A DNA stretch of 32,116 nucleotides from the NCBI GenBank assembly GCA_016866335.1, contig VGMT01000027.1:1-32116 (forward strand). Direction: 5' to 3'. The position numbers were made by a program, and so were the translations under genes. The stretch's first letter is position 1; each line of letters opens with the position of its first letter. The DNA is from Bacteroidota bacterium (GTDB taxonomy: Bacteria; Bacteroidota; Bacteroidia; CAIKAF01). The notes below the pieces were generated by a model. It had not been told where the DNA came from. It did not search any database and saw only the letters and a program-made list of their open reading frames with translations. Below, piece after piece: positions 24,097-32,116 of this stretch.

Positions 24097-25149
24097 ATGG
24101 AAAAAGGAAACGAAAATAAGACGCCATTGCACGTTTTGGGCGAGGCAGGAATCCACCAGCGGATTCGGGAGTTTAGTGCCTCAAACCGACCTGAAACCAT
24201 TCTAGGTCAGGGTGATGATGCGGCGGTACTGAGGCAAGCCCAAGGAAAAGAAACGGTGGTGACCAAAGACCTATTGGTAGAAGGGGTTCATTTCGATTTG
24301 ATGTACTGTCCCTTGCACCATTTGGGCTATAAGGCAGTATCAGTAAATGTAAGCGATTTGATAGGAATGGGTGCCGAACCTGCCCATATTGTATTGGGCC
24401 TGGGTCTGCCGCCAAAGTTTACTGTAGAGGCATTGGATGCATTTATGGAGGGGGTAAGGCTGGCCTGCAACAGGTATAGAATTGACCTTGTTGGAGGCGA
24501 TACGGTGGCCACCTTGCATGATTTTTTCATTTCAATAACCGCCTTAGGCTATGTGAACGCGGGCGAAGGCATTTTGCAATCGGGAGCCCAAAAAAATGAA
24601 CTGTTGTGCGTAAGTGGAAACCTGGGTGCAGCCTATGCTGGCTTTTTAATGTTGGACCGTGAACGGCGAATTTTCTTAGAAAATCCGGACGTTCAACCCG
24701 ACCTAAGTGAGCATGCCTATGTTTTAGAACGGCAGTTGAAACCAGAGGCACGCACCGACATTTGGGATCAGCTCAACAGAGCCGGAATTCGCCCAACTTC
24801 CATGACCGATGTTTCAGACGGATTATCGAAGGGTTGCTTTATGATTGGTAGGGCATCGGGGTTGGGGGTTCGAATTGATTTGGAACGCCTACCCATTCAC
24901 CCGGCTACCTTAAAGGTGGCCGAAGAACTTAAAATGGATCCTTACCATTTGGCATTGCACGGAGGCGAAGACTATGAAATTCTGTTTACCATTCCATTGG
25001 AATCGTATTCGGCCATTGAGAACATAGAAGATGTTACTGTGATTGGATTTATGGAAGAAGATCCGCAGGTTTTTCAGATGATCGATAGATCGGGGAAATC
25101 CTTCCCAATGCAAGAACAAGGCTGGAACGGATTTGGGCAGCAGGATTAA
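24097..25149 (+). CDS. thiL: Thiamine-monophosphate kinase
   Basis: The 350-residue protein shows the AIR-synthase/ThiL fold: GQGDDAAVL, VVTKDLLVEGVHFDL, KAVSVNVSDLIGMGAEP, DLVGGDTVA, MTDVSDGLSKGC and ALHGGEDYEILFT. It phosphorylates thiamine phosphate to thiamine diphosphate. The frame continues to a TTG at 24037, but that region directly follows the palindrome and lacks family sequence, so the ATG at 24097 (MEKGNENKTPLHVLGEAG) is chosen. No other thiamine genes lie nearby. Confidence 0.93.
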   Translation: MEKGNENKTPLHVLGEAGIHQRIREFSASNRPETILGQGDDAAVLRQAQGKETVVTKDLLVEGVHFDLMYCPLHHLGYKAVSVNVSDLIGMGAEPAHIVLGLGLPPKFTVEALDAFMEGVRLACNRYRIDLVGGDTVATLHDFFISITALGYVNAGEGILQSGAQKNELLCVSGNLGAAYAGFLMLDRERRIFLENPDVQPDLSEHAYVLERQLKPEARTDIWDQLNRAGIRPTSMTDVSDGLSKGCFMIGRASGLGVRIDLERLPIHPATLKVAEELKMDPYHLALHGGEDYEILFTIPLESYSAIENIEDVTVIGFMEEDPQVFQMIDRSGKSFPMQEQGWNGFGQQD

Positions 25150-25434
25150 ATGAAAGAATTTCAAAGTCCACACTTAAAAATCGACTTCAAGAATATAGAA
25201 AAAAACTTTCCTAAAAAAATGTTAACAACCCACTATTCATACAACATCAAATACTTAGAATAAACAATTTTTCAAATAGAATCCCTACCACAATTCTCTA
25301 TTTTTGAATTGTTGCATTTTAGGCTTACATAATAAATGTTTTATTTGTTTTTAAATAAAGTTCCTACTTTAAAAAAACAGGGTTCTTTGGATTTAATTTT
25401 TGGCTACTTGTATGTTGATATTTTTTTCAAAAAA
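25150..25434. other. AT-rich intergenic stretch with one weak inverted repeat
   Basis: No convincing gene is seen. Bases 25263-25280 and 25297-25313 form an imperfect stem (outer 7 bp, a 4x3 internal loop, inner 7 bp, 16-base loop) that may terminate thiL transcription, although no long T run follows it. Confidence 0.4.
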
Positions 25435-25460
25435 AAGCGGTCAATGTAAATTGACCGCTT
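25435..25460 (-). terminator. Rho-independent terminator of the tRNA-Pro gene
   Basis: AAGCGGTCAAT (25435-25445) pairs perfectly over 11 bp with ATTGACCGCTT (25450-25460), loop GTAA. On the minus strand the stem is followed by an eight-base T tract, immediately downstream of the tRNA. Confidence 0.85.
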
Positions 25461-25461
25461 G

Positions 25462-25536
25462 TCGGGGTGAGAGGATTCGAACCTCCGACCACACGCCCCC
25501 CAGACGTGTACTCTAACCGGGCTGAGCTACACCCCG
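25462..25536 (-). tRNA. tRNA-Pro (anticodon GGG)
   Basis: The minus strand folds as a 75-nt cloverleaf. The acceptor stem is CGGGGTG/CACCCCG (7 bp), followed by TA, a D-stem GCTC/GAGT, an anticodon stem CACGT/GCGTG with loop CTGGGGG (anticodon GGG), and a T-arm GGAGG-TTCGAAT-CCTCT. The discriminator base is A, and the 3' CCA is not encoded. It reads CCC and CCU proline codons. It stands alone between thiL and the T9SS substrate gene. Confidence 0.95.
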
Positions 25537-25655
25537 CTTTCCCTTTAGAAGGGGTGCAAATGTAATACCCGCCTGTTACATTTGCAAATCAAGTGAGAAC
25601 CAAAAACCGCGGCATTGATTTGTTTGCTCTTGGTAGATTGTATTCCTTCATCGCA

Positions 25656-25686
25656 TTGCCATTCAACATCCTAATGCGTACCTTTG
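25656..25686 (+). promoter_or_regulatory. Promoter of the large T9SS substrate gene
   Basis: TACCTTTG at 25679-25686 is an exact -7 element, and TTG at 25656-25658 lies 20 bp upstream as the -33 element. Transcription would start near 25692. It fixes the gene start at 25701 or 25707 and excludes the in-frame GTG at 25593. Confidence 0.65.
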
Positions 25687-25706
25687 ATTTTTACACCCCA
25701 ATGTGT

Positions 25707-28700
25707 ATGTCTAAAATCTCCCTTTTTTCTCTTGCGTTAACCTTGCTGGCCTACCCAATTCAATTGATGTTTGGGCAAAAAGGGTTCGTCGAAAATAAAG
25801 GTCAATGGCAAAGTCCATTTCAATACAAAACGGATATTCCCTCCGGCGCCCTTTTTTTCACAAAATCTGGCTGGAAATTTCATTGGGCAGACATGGAACC
25901 CTTGCATGCAGCTCATACAAACGGGCAGCCCGAGGAGATAATCCTTAAATCGCATGCGGTAGAGGTCAACTTTGTAAATCCTTTTGGCCCCCTTCAATGG
26001 AAAGGTCAATCGCCCGGTAAAACTTGCTACAACTATTTTCTAGGAAACGACCCTTCCCTTTGGGCATCAGGCCTTTATGCCAACCAATATTTGGTTGCTC
26101 AAGATGTTTGGGAAGGAATTGCCTGCCGTTTTTTCTCGGATGGACATTCGATGAAGTATGAGTTTATGGTTGAAGCGGGAGCATCGCCACAAGAAATAGG
26201 CTTGGAATTTAAGGGAGCTCAATCGCTGTACTTGGATAAAGGCAATTTGCTCATTGAGACAACATTGGGAACCGTTTCAGAAAAACCACCCGTTGCTTAC
26301 CAAGTGATGGGCAGCGGCGATACCGCATGGATTCCATGTTCATTTATCTTGCAGGGCGAAAAATTGGGCTTTAATCTGGGCAACTACAATAAAAAATTGG
26401 AGCTTATTGTTGACCCCTATTTGGTTTTTGGCTCATTTTCGGGTTCCACCACCGACAATTGGGGGTATACAGCCACCTACGATTCAGATGGGTTCTTGTA
26501 TTCTGGGGGTGTGGCCAACGGCATTGGGTACCCTACCAGCAACGGTGCATTTCAAACCGTTTGGAATGGCGGGCATGGGTTTGTTTTTCCGTCGGATGTT
26601 ACCCTGTCGAAATACGATACCTTAGGGGGCTTTATGGTATGGTCTACCTATTTGGGGGGCAGCGGCAGCGAGTTGCCGCATAGTTTGGTTGTAAACAATT
26701 TTGATGAACTCTTTGTGTACGGAACAACCGGGTCTGCCGATTTCCCAATAACCCAAAATGCCTTTGATGCCTCTTTCAACGGGGGGGCAAACGGTACAAC
26801 CACCTCCATGAACATTAATTACAACTCGGGTTCCGACATTTTTATTAGCCGTATTTCTGCAAATGGAACTGCACTCCAGGCATCTACCTTCGTAGGTGGG
26901 ACGGGAAACGATGGACTAAACCAGGGTGCCCCCCTGCGTTTTAATTATGCCGATGAGGTTAGGGGCGAAATCATTATTGACAACCTCAACAATATCTATG
27001 TAGCCACCGTTACAGCCTCTTCCGATTTTCCTGTTACACCAAATACGGTTCAAACTACCTATGGTGGTGGGGGCCAAGATGGTATTGTGTTTAAAATGGA
27101 CAATGGACTTACAACAATGATTTGGGGGTCGTATTTGGGAGGCTCGAACAACGACGCCATCTATTCATTGGATTTATACAACAACGACGATTTATTGGTT
27201 ACCGGAGGAACAAATTCCTCCAATTTCCCCACTGCAAATTCACCCTTCAACACCTATTATGGCGGAATTTGCGATGGATTTGCCTCCCGCTTTTCTGCCA
27301 ATGGCAACACCTTGCTGAACAGCATGTATGTGGGCTCACCTACCTACGACCAAAATTATTTTATTCAACTTGATGCCTCAGAGAACGTTTATGTTTTAGG
27401 TCAAACCAATGCGCCCGGCACCTATTACATTCAGAATGCCATTTTTAATATACCCTCGGGGGGGCAGTACATTCGAAAATACACGCCGGATTTTTCCGCC
27501 CTTATTTGGTCAACCGCCTTTGGCACCGGCGACGGGAATCCAGATATCTCTCCTTCGGCCTTTTTGGTGGATGTATGCAGTAAAATTTACCTGTCTGGTT
27601 GGGGTGGCCTGGTCAACAATGGTTTTTATACCGGCTCAACCACCTCGGGCATGCCCATAACCCCAGGCACGGCCTTTCAGCAGTTTACCACCGGGTCCGA
27701 CTATTATTTGATGGTGATGGACGACAACGCCAATCAACTCATTTATGGATCCTTCTATGGAGGTTCTATCAGTGCTGAACACGTGGATGGTGGCACCAGC
27801 CGATTTGACAGAAAAGGAATGATGTACCAGAGTGTTTGCGCTGGCTGCGGAGGCAATTCGGATTTTCCCACTACCGTTGGAGCCCATTCTGTAGTGAACA
27901 GTTCTCCCAACTGCAACAATGGAGTGTTTAAATTCTCCTTTGATTTTCCGACCACCATCGCTGATTTCAATGTACCCTCATCGGTATGCCTACCCTCTGC
28001 TATGTTTTTCCAAAACAATTCGGCGGGAGGCACCAATTACCTTTGGAAATTTGGAGACGGAAGCACCTCTACCCTAACCAATCCAGCCCATACCTACGCC
28101 CAATCTGGGGTATATGAAGTAACCTTGTATGCTTATGATAATACGGGTGGCAATTGCAATGCGGTGGATTCTATTAAGAAGAAGGTAGTTATTTTAGACA
28201 ACAATACCGAAACAGCAGATACGGCCCTTTTGTGTTTGGGTGAGTCCATTTATATTGGCCTAACTCCAAACGGCGACCCCACGGTGAATTATACCTGGAC
28301 ACCAACCGTGGGCCTTTCAGACCCCAACAGTTCCTTTCCTTTGGCCTCTCCTACCACTTCAACAACCTACAGATTAATCTTAAACAACGGCAGTTGTTCC
28401 GACACGCTGTTTGTGCCTATTGTGGTTGAAACGCTCATTTCGCTGCCCGACACCAGCATTTATATTTGCCCTGGCGAATCCATACTTCTTGGAAATGCTA
28501 GCATTTCTTCCTTTGCCGATTTTCAATGGTCTCCAAGCATAGGTTTGCAAAATGATTCCAGCCAGTTCACCTTGGCTACCCCCCCTAGCGATACCACGTA
28601 TAAACTTGTGTACAGCCTTGGTTCGTGCAAAGACTCTCTTTTGTATTCCATTGAATATCGAATTAATGGCCTAGTAAATCTGCCTCCTTTGGCCTTGTGC

Positions 28701-29657
28701 CCTGGCGATACCATTGCCTTAAATCAAGCTGACACCACAGGCAAGGTATCTTTTACCTGGATTCCTTCCTCTGGCCTTTCAAATTCAACTGTACCGTTCC
28801 CGAATGCCTTCCCCTCCGTTAGTACTACGTATCGGTTGGTGGCCTCAGACGGCTTTTGCATTGACACCATAGTCCAACCAGTAATGGTGTTAGACCCTAC
28901 CACTTTTGCCGGAACAGATAAACTCATTTGTCAGGGGGAAAGTGTTGCTTTGGGCTTTAACGACACCATTGGTTTAGGCTACCTTTGGTCTCCGCCTGCT
29001 GGTCTTTCAAATCCGAATATTCCCAACCCCATTGCCACCCCAACGGGCAGCACCACCTATGTTTTAACTACCTTTTTCCCTGGTCAGCCGGGGGTTTGTG
29101 AGCGTACCGACACGGTGGCAATTCAGGTCCATACCGATTTTCCCATTGCCGGATTTGACTGGATAGCTTCGGGTGGATGTTTGGGCATGAAGCTCGCCTT
29201 AAATGACTTGTCGCAAAATGCAGATTCGGTACTTTGGCTTGTTAATGGTCAACCCTTAACTCCTGGTCAGAATGTGGCTCAAATCCCCTACGATTCTACG
29301 GCAATATTGACCCAAATTGTATGGAACGGGCCATGCAGAGATACCTTATCCTTAAATTTTGCCGGCGGCAGCATGTCCGATTATTTAAAATTTGTCATGC
29401 CGAACCTTTTCACCCCCAATGGCGATGGCTTGAATGAATTGTTTTGCCCCGTAGGCCTTGAAAACGAATTCTGTTTTACCCTTTGGATTTACAACCGCTG
29501 GGGGACACGGATTTTCCAGAGCAATGGAAATACAACCTGTTGGGATGGGGTGGTTGACCATTCTGGGGTTCCAGCTTCCGATGGGGTGTATTATTACGTT
29601 ATTCTATTGGACGACAATGTTACCCAAGAACAAGGCTTTTTGCACCTGTTTAGATAA
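25707..29657 (+). CDS. Large secreted repeat protein with PKD domain and T9SS type B sorting domain
   Basis: The 1316-residue product starts with a Sec signal (MSKISLFSLALTLLAYPIQ, then FGQ). Residues about 22-245 form a beta-rich domain (KGFVENKGQW, NYFLGNDPS, YDVWEG-like QDVWEGIACRF) typical of Bacteroidetes SBBP proteins. Residues about 245-750 hold beta-propeller repeats (for example WSTYLGGSGSE, SADFPITQNAFD, SDFPVTPNTVQTTYGGG). A PKD domain follows at about 752-830 (YLWKFGDGS...NPAHTY). Four Ig-like repeats of about 77 residues come next, each starting C-x-GES/GD and ending STTY-R/K-L. The C-terminus (about 1228-1316) is the CHU_C/type B sorting domain: LFTPNGDGLNELF, IYNRWG, WDGVV, GVYYYVI. 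It should be exported by the T9SS and displayed or released at the surface. Ligand unknown; adhesion is an inference. An ATG at 25701 is also possible. Confidence 0.9.
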   Translation: MSKISLFSLALTLLAYPIQLMFGQKGFVENKGQWQSPFQYKTDIPSGALFFTKSGWKFHWADMEPLHAAHTNGQPEEIILKSHAVEVNFVNPFGPLQWKGQSPGKTCYNYFLGNDPSLWASGLYANQYLVAQDVWEGIACRFFSDGHSMKYEFMVEAGASPQEIGLEFKGAQSLYLDKGNLLIETTLGTVSEKPPVAYQVMGSGDTAWIPCSFILQGEKLGFNLGNYNKKLELIVDPYLVFGSFSGSTTDNWGYTATYDSDGFLYSGGVANGIGYPTSNGAFQTVWNGGHGFVFPSDVTLSKYDTLGGFMVWSTYLGGSGSELPHSLVVNNFDELFVYGTTGSADFPITQNAFDASFNGGANGTTTSMNINYNSGSDIFISRISANGTALQASTFVGGTGNDGLNQGAPLRFNYADEVRGEIIIDNLNNIYVATVTASSDFPVTPNTVQTTYGGGGQDGIVFKMDNGLTTMIWGSYLGGSNNDAIYSLDLYNNDDLLVTGGTNSSNFPTANSPFNTYYGGICDGFASRFSANGNTLLNSMYVGSPTYDQNYFIQLDASENVYVLGQTNAPGTYYIQNAIFNIPSGGQYIRKYTPDFSALIWSTAFGTGDGNPDISPSAFLVDVCSKIYLSGWGGLVNNGFYTGSTTSGMPITPGTAFQQFTTGSDYYLMVMDDNANQLIYGSFYGGSISAEHVDGGTSRFDRKGMMYQSVCAGCGGNSDFPTTVGAHSVVNSSPNCNNGVFKFSFDFPTTIADFNVPSSVCLPSAMFFQNNSAGGTNYLWKFGDGSTSTLTNPAHTYAQSGVYEVTLYAYDNTGGNCNAVDSIKKKVVILDNNTETADTALLCLGESIYIGLTPNGDPTVNYTWTPTVGLSDPNSSFPLASPTTSTTYRLILNNGSCSDTLFVPIVVETLISLPDTSIYICPGESILLGNASISSFADFQWSPSIGLQNDSSQFTLATPPSDTTYKLVYSLGSCKDSLLYSIEYRINGLVNLPPLALCPGDTIALNQADTTGKVSFTWIPSSGLSNSTVPFPNAFPSVSTTYRLVASDGFCIDTIVQPVMVLDPTTFAGTDKLICQGESVALGFNDTIGLGYLWSPPAGLSNPNIPNPIATPTGSTTYVLTTFFPGQPGVCERTDTVAIQVHTDFPIAGFDWIASGGCLGMKLALNDLSQNADSVLWLVNGQPLTPGQNVAQIPYDSTAILTQIVWNGPCRDTLSLNFAGGSMSDYLKFVMPNLFTPNGDGLNELFCPVGLENEFCFTLWIYNRWGTRIFQSNGNTTCWDGVVDHSGVPASDGVYYYVILLDDNVTQEQGFLHLFR

Positions 29658-29679
29658 TACGGAATTGCCTAGTTAAGCA

Positions 29680-30906
29680 TTAATCGCGGTACAGCACAAA
29701 TTCTCGATCCAAAGCAATTTTCTTTGGCTCATCTCTGTCCCCTGAAATCAGGTATAATGGAGCCATTTTCGAGCCCACAGCTCGAACAATTTTTTTCTTA
29801 ATGCGCGACAAAACCTCGTGTTGGTTTGAATCGGTTCTATCAACCAAGCGTTCAATGGCTTCCCTAACTCCACCTTGGTCTCCTGAACGAACGAATCGGC
29901 TGTACAGCTGTTCCAGTTCCCTTTTGTGGTCGCACAAATGGGTCAACCTTACCCCTTCAGGATGGTTCAAGAAAAACAAATACAGGGTTTTCTCTTTGGG
30001 GTTGAGTTTCAATTCGGTGTTGCCTAGGTCGGGTAAAAACAATTGTCGGCTAAAACCAAGCACCTCAATACGGCAGGGCTTGTTTAGCAGTGCGGCCCTT
30101 TCGCGGAAAAGCAAATTCACCCGAACCCGCTCAAAAACCTCTAGTATTTGAGCCAGGTATAAAGGATTGTAGGAATTGGCTTGCAGTTTTTCCATGCAAA
30201 AGTGGCAAACGTCTGCGGTGCGCATTTTCAATTGAATTTCTTCTTTATTCTGGCAGAAATCATTGGCGCAGCCTTTGGGTTTTGAATGAATACCGGTGAG
30301 CATGCTTTGGCGGTCGGTAAACATCAGATGCCTAAGTAGCCAGACCACAACCTCGTAGGCTATGGGGAATTGCTCATCGGCATCTTTAAAAAAATAGTCC
30401 CAATTGGCTGTATGGATAAAATAATCGCGGCCGCTGGGCCCTATGGAACCAAACCAGTTTTTATCGTTGCCCATGTTGCTCAACAAGAAAACATGGTCTT
30501 GGTCTGGAATAGCATGAATTTCGCGAAAACTACGGCATTGATCAAAAAAATAATCCCAAGGCATGTAGGCTTCTTTTTTGGGGAAATCTGGGCTGGGTTC
30601 AGGTTCCGGTTCTTCTATTTTGCCTTTCTGGGTGCGGAATTCTTCTGCACTGTTCCAGGTGCGTATTTCACCCTTCTGTTTTGGTAGGGCAAGCTTCTTG
30701 TTTAACGAAATGGAATGAAAAATGGTTTCGTTCGAACTGAATTGTGGGCGCACTGAAAGCGGAGTAATTTCATGCCGATAATCCAGTTTGCCAGCCGTAA
30801 ACTGGATGGGGCCCTTGGATTGCTGCAGGAAGTCAACCACATTCTCAAAAACGTCGAGATCGATTTGTTCTTTGGGGAGAGAGGAGTAAAATAAATGAAC
30901 TTTCAT
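29680..30906 (-). CDS. Conserved-looking protein with a Cys cluster and a possible winged-helix C-terminal part
   Basis: I do not recognise a named family for this 408-residue protein; it has no signal or transmembrane helix and looks cytoplasmic. The middle part (about residues 210-243) has the cysteines GCANDFCQNKEE and RTADVCHFCMEK, four Cys that could bind a metal. The following part (residues about 300-345) reads LNPKEKTLYLFFLNHPEGV then HKRELEQLYSRF, which looks like a helical or winged-helix module seen in some Bacteroidetes regulators. The N-terminal part (MKVHLFYSSLPKEQIDLDVFE) is alpha/beta, followed by a Glu/Pro-rich linker near residue 100. It is convergent with the T9SS substrate gene, 22 bp apart. 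Confidence 0.7.
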   Translation of the reverse strand: MKVHLFYSSLPKEQIDLDVFENVVDFLQQSKGPIQFTAGKLDYRHEITPLSVRPQFSSNETIFHSISLNKKLALPKQKGEIRTWNSAEEFRTQKGKIEEPEPEPSPDFPKKEAYMPWDYFFDQCRSFREIHAIPDQDHVFLLSNMGNDKNWFGSIGPSGRDYFIHTANWDYFFKDADEQFPIAYEVVVWLLRHLMFTDRQSMLTGIHSKPKGCANDFCQNKEEIQLKMRTADVCHFCMEKLQANSYNPLYLAQILEVFERVRVNLLFRERAALLNKPCRIEVLGFSRQLFLPDLGNTELKLNPKEKTLYLFFLNHPEGVRLTHLCDHKRELEQLYSRFVRSGDQGGVREAIERLVDRTDSNQHEVLSRIKKKIVRAVGSKMAPLYLISGDRDEPKKIALDREFVLYRD

Positions 30907-31181
30907 TGATTAAAGATTGCATTTACCTAATATGAAACACTTGAAAAATACGATACAAATATGTGTCAATTCTTCTGCAATTTTTCACCCTATGCGAACC
31001 CGTTTGAAGAAATCTTTCAGATCTTTAAAGGTAAGTTTTTTAGGTCAGGAAGTCCAGACTTTTTAAATTCGAATAAACCGAATTTGTTTCCCGTTGATGT
31101 AAACAAAAAAATCTACCTAAGAAAAGTCAGTTACAGGATTCTTTGCATCAAAAAGTGAATCGCTCTTTGGTGAAGTTGAGG
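30907..31181. other. Intergenic stretch without a convincing gene
   Basis: This 275-bp region is AT-rich and precedes the start of the minus-strand gene at 30906. It probably holds that gene's promoter, but no clear TAnnTTTG is seen. It ends at the strong terminator hairpin. Confidence 0.4.
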
Positions 31182-31217
31182 AAAAAAAGTAGCCGCCATA
31201 AGGCGGCTACTTTTTTT
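31182..31217. terminator. Bidirectional terminator hairpin
   Basis: Bases 31182-31197 pair perfectly over 16 bp with 31202-31217 (core AGTAGCCGCC/GGCGGCTACT, loop ATAA), including seven A-T pairs at the base that supply a T tract on either strand. It lies 5 bp downstream of the small secreted-protein gene on the minus strand and terminates that gene. Confidence 0.9.
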
Positions 31218-31221
31218 CTTT

Positions 31222-31560
31222 TTACCACTTAGGAACGTATGTTTTATTTCCATTTGAATTGTAGTAATACTGACCACCTTTTGGCCCAGTATATCTTGTT
31301 TGGCCATATCCATAGTTGCTAGCCCCACTTGAATAATCTCTTGCTCTATAACCAGACCTACCAGTGATACTATTTGTATTACCCCATGTAGAATAGTTGT
31401 CATGGTTGGTATAATTACTTCTTGTTTTGTAGTGAGATTGGACATACGTTCCTGTGCTTGGTTTATAATAACCATTTTGATACCGAATATTGCTGTTCGT
31501 TTGTGCTATGGTAAATTTCGAAAACAAAACGAAGCTTAATAAAAACAAAACCTTTTTCAT
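31222..31560 (-). CDS. Small secreted Tyr/Asn/Ser/Gly-rich protein
   Basis: The 112-residue product has a Sec signal (MKKVLFLLSFVLFSKFTIAQ) and then a low-complexity body very rich in Tyr, Asn, Ser, Gly and Thr (NGYYKPSTGTYVQSHYKTR, TNHDNYSTWGN). The C-terminus GPKGGQYYYNSNGNKTYVPK resembles the short basic motif seen in the PBCV-type adaptor domain (GPRGGxYYxNSNGxKxYV). Export to the periplasm or surface is likely; function is unknown. A strong terminator lies directly downstream. Confidence 0.75.
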   Translation of the reverse strand: MKKVLFLLSFVLFSKFTIAQTNSNIRYQNGYYKPSTGTYVQSHYKTRSNYTNHDNYSTWGNTNSITGRSGYRARDYSSGASNYGYGQTRYTGPKGGQYYYNSNGNKTYVPKW

Positions 31561-31660
31561 AAAATGATAGTTTGATACTTGCCTACTCTAGAACAGTTTT
31601 CGGCTACCCTGTTTGCTGACGCTATTTATTTAATTTTAAATACGGCTTTCCTTTAAGAAC

Positions 31661-32116
31661 TCACTTTTTCTCCGACTTCAAAAACTCAATGGAATCTTTC
31701 CCGGCCTTCTTTTCTTGGGCATAGGATAAAATTGAAAAAGACAAATCCTGTTGCATTTCAAAAAATTCGCCTTTGGAATACTGCTTTGTTGAAGATTGTT
31801 TAAGGTTTAAGCCTTCGGCCAATTGATGTACATCAAAATCGGCCCCCAACATGGTGAACGACCAAGATCCACTTTGCTCAAGCTCTTTCACCTTGGCAGA
31901 TACGGCAGAAGCGGTGTGCCTGCGGCTGCTGTTTTCCATTCCATCGGTTAGAATAACCACCACCACGCTGGCTTCTTTGCTTTTTAGCTCTGGAGCAAAA
32001 AAGGTTTGAATGCGGGCAATAGAATCGCCTATCGCATCATACATGGCAGTTCCTCCGGAAGGTTGATAATCGGCCAATTTTAAATTGGGCATTCCAGAAA
32101 CGGCTGAAAATCCAAT
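31661..32116 (-). CDS. C-terminal part of a VWA-domain protein (partial, 5' end off the window)
   Basis: The frame is open from the window edge (IGFSAVSGMPNLKL...) and runs to a stop at 31661; the ATG at 32092 is inside the domain, not a true start. Visible VWA features are YQPSGGTAMYDAIGDSI, VVVVILTDGMENSSR and WSFTMLGADFDVHQLAEGL; the N-terminal DxSxS metal motif must lie upstream. The Lys-rich end (SIEFLKSEKK) closes the protein. VWA proteins of this type are metal-dependent adhesion or regulatory modules; the role here is unknown. Confidence 0.8.
   Translation of the reverse strand: MGFSAVSGMPNLKLADYQPSGGTAMYDAIGDSIARIQTFFAPELKSKEASVVVVILTDGMENSSRRHTASAVSAKVKELEQSGSWSFTMLGADFDVHQLAEGLNLKQSSTKQYSKGEFFEMQQDLSFSILSYAQEKKAGKDSIEFLKSEKK

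Noticed and set aside
25593-25706. Upstream in-frame GTG start for the large T9SS substrate.
   Set aside because: A strong promoter at 25656-25686 lies downstream of this start, and the added residues would precede the signal peptide.
30961-31158. 65-codon plus-strand open frame in the gap before the terminator.
   Set aside because: Low-complexity, Phe/Lys-rich translation, no promoter or family sign; likely chance in AT-rich DNA.

Overview
The window reads as chromosomal DNA from a member of the Bacteroidetes (Bacteroidota), probably a flavobacterium-like lineage. The evidence is a complete type IX secretion (T9SS/gliding) core, porP-gldK-gldL-gldM-gldN; a large secreted protein with a T9SS type B C-terminal sorting domain; several lipoprotein signals; and repeated matches to the Bacteroidetes core promoter (-7 element TAnnTTTG, -33 element TTTG or TTG). 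Shine-Dalgarno sites are largely absent, as is usual there. There is no phage, integrase island or CRISPR array. The one tyrosine recombinase is the chromosomal XerC type.

Layout. 1-1639 (+): tail of an unknown gene, then rpsU (ribosomal protein bS21), xerC and a hibernation-factor gene (hpf). 1631-2173: a 506-bp block of inverted and tandem repeats bounded by a 37-bp direct duplication that contains the stop codons of both flanking convergent genes. 2146-4537 (-): operon nrnA, GldI-like FKBP lipoprotein, second FKBP-like lipoprotein. 4586-5694 (+): ndk-trmH. 5783-6562 (-): DUF2797 protein. 6735-8254 (+): thioredoxin-fold secreted protein and meaB, closed by a terminator shared with gldN. 8296-14076 (-): T9SS core porP-gldKLMN. 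14207-17752 (-): topA and an arginase-fold protein whose metal ligands are mostly lost. 17753-18279: a 527-bp gap holding a GC-rich palindrome of about 290 bp. 18280-23967 (-): sufA-B-C-D-S-E plus a DUF59 gene. 24015-24035: a perfect 21-bp Fur/PerR-like palindrome between sufA and the divergent thiL. 24097-25149 (+): thiL. 25462-25536 (-): tRNA-Pro(GGG) with its own terminator. 25707-29657 (+): the large T9SS type B substrate. 29680-32116 (-): an unrecognised protein with a cysteine cluster, a small Tyr/Asn-rich secreted protein, and the C-terminal part of a VWA-domain protein running off the window.

How the genes relate. GldL/GldM form the energised inner-membrane motor of the T9SS, GldK/GldN the periplasmic ring and PorP an outer-membrane component; the protein at 25707-29657 is a plausible cargo of that machine. 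The two FKBP lipoproteins may help fold envelope proteins. The suf cluster is a complete Fe-S assembly pathway: SufS/SufE mobilise sulfur, SufBCD is the scaffold, and SufA and the DUF59 protein act in transfer or maturation. The palindrome next to it suggests metal or peroxide control.

The most unusual non-coding material is (i) the 17.9-18.2 kb palindrome, which can fold either as one long stem or as a three-armed structure, and (ii) the 1.6-2.2 kb duplicated repeat block. The most unusual protein is the degenerate arginase-fold protein between topA and the T9SS genes.
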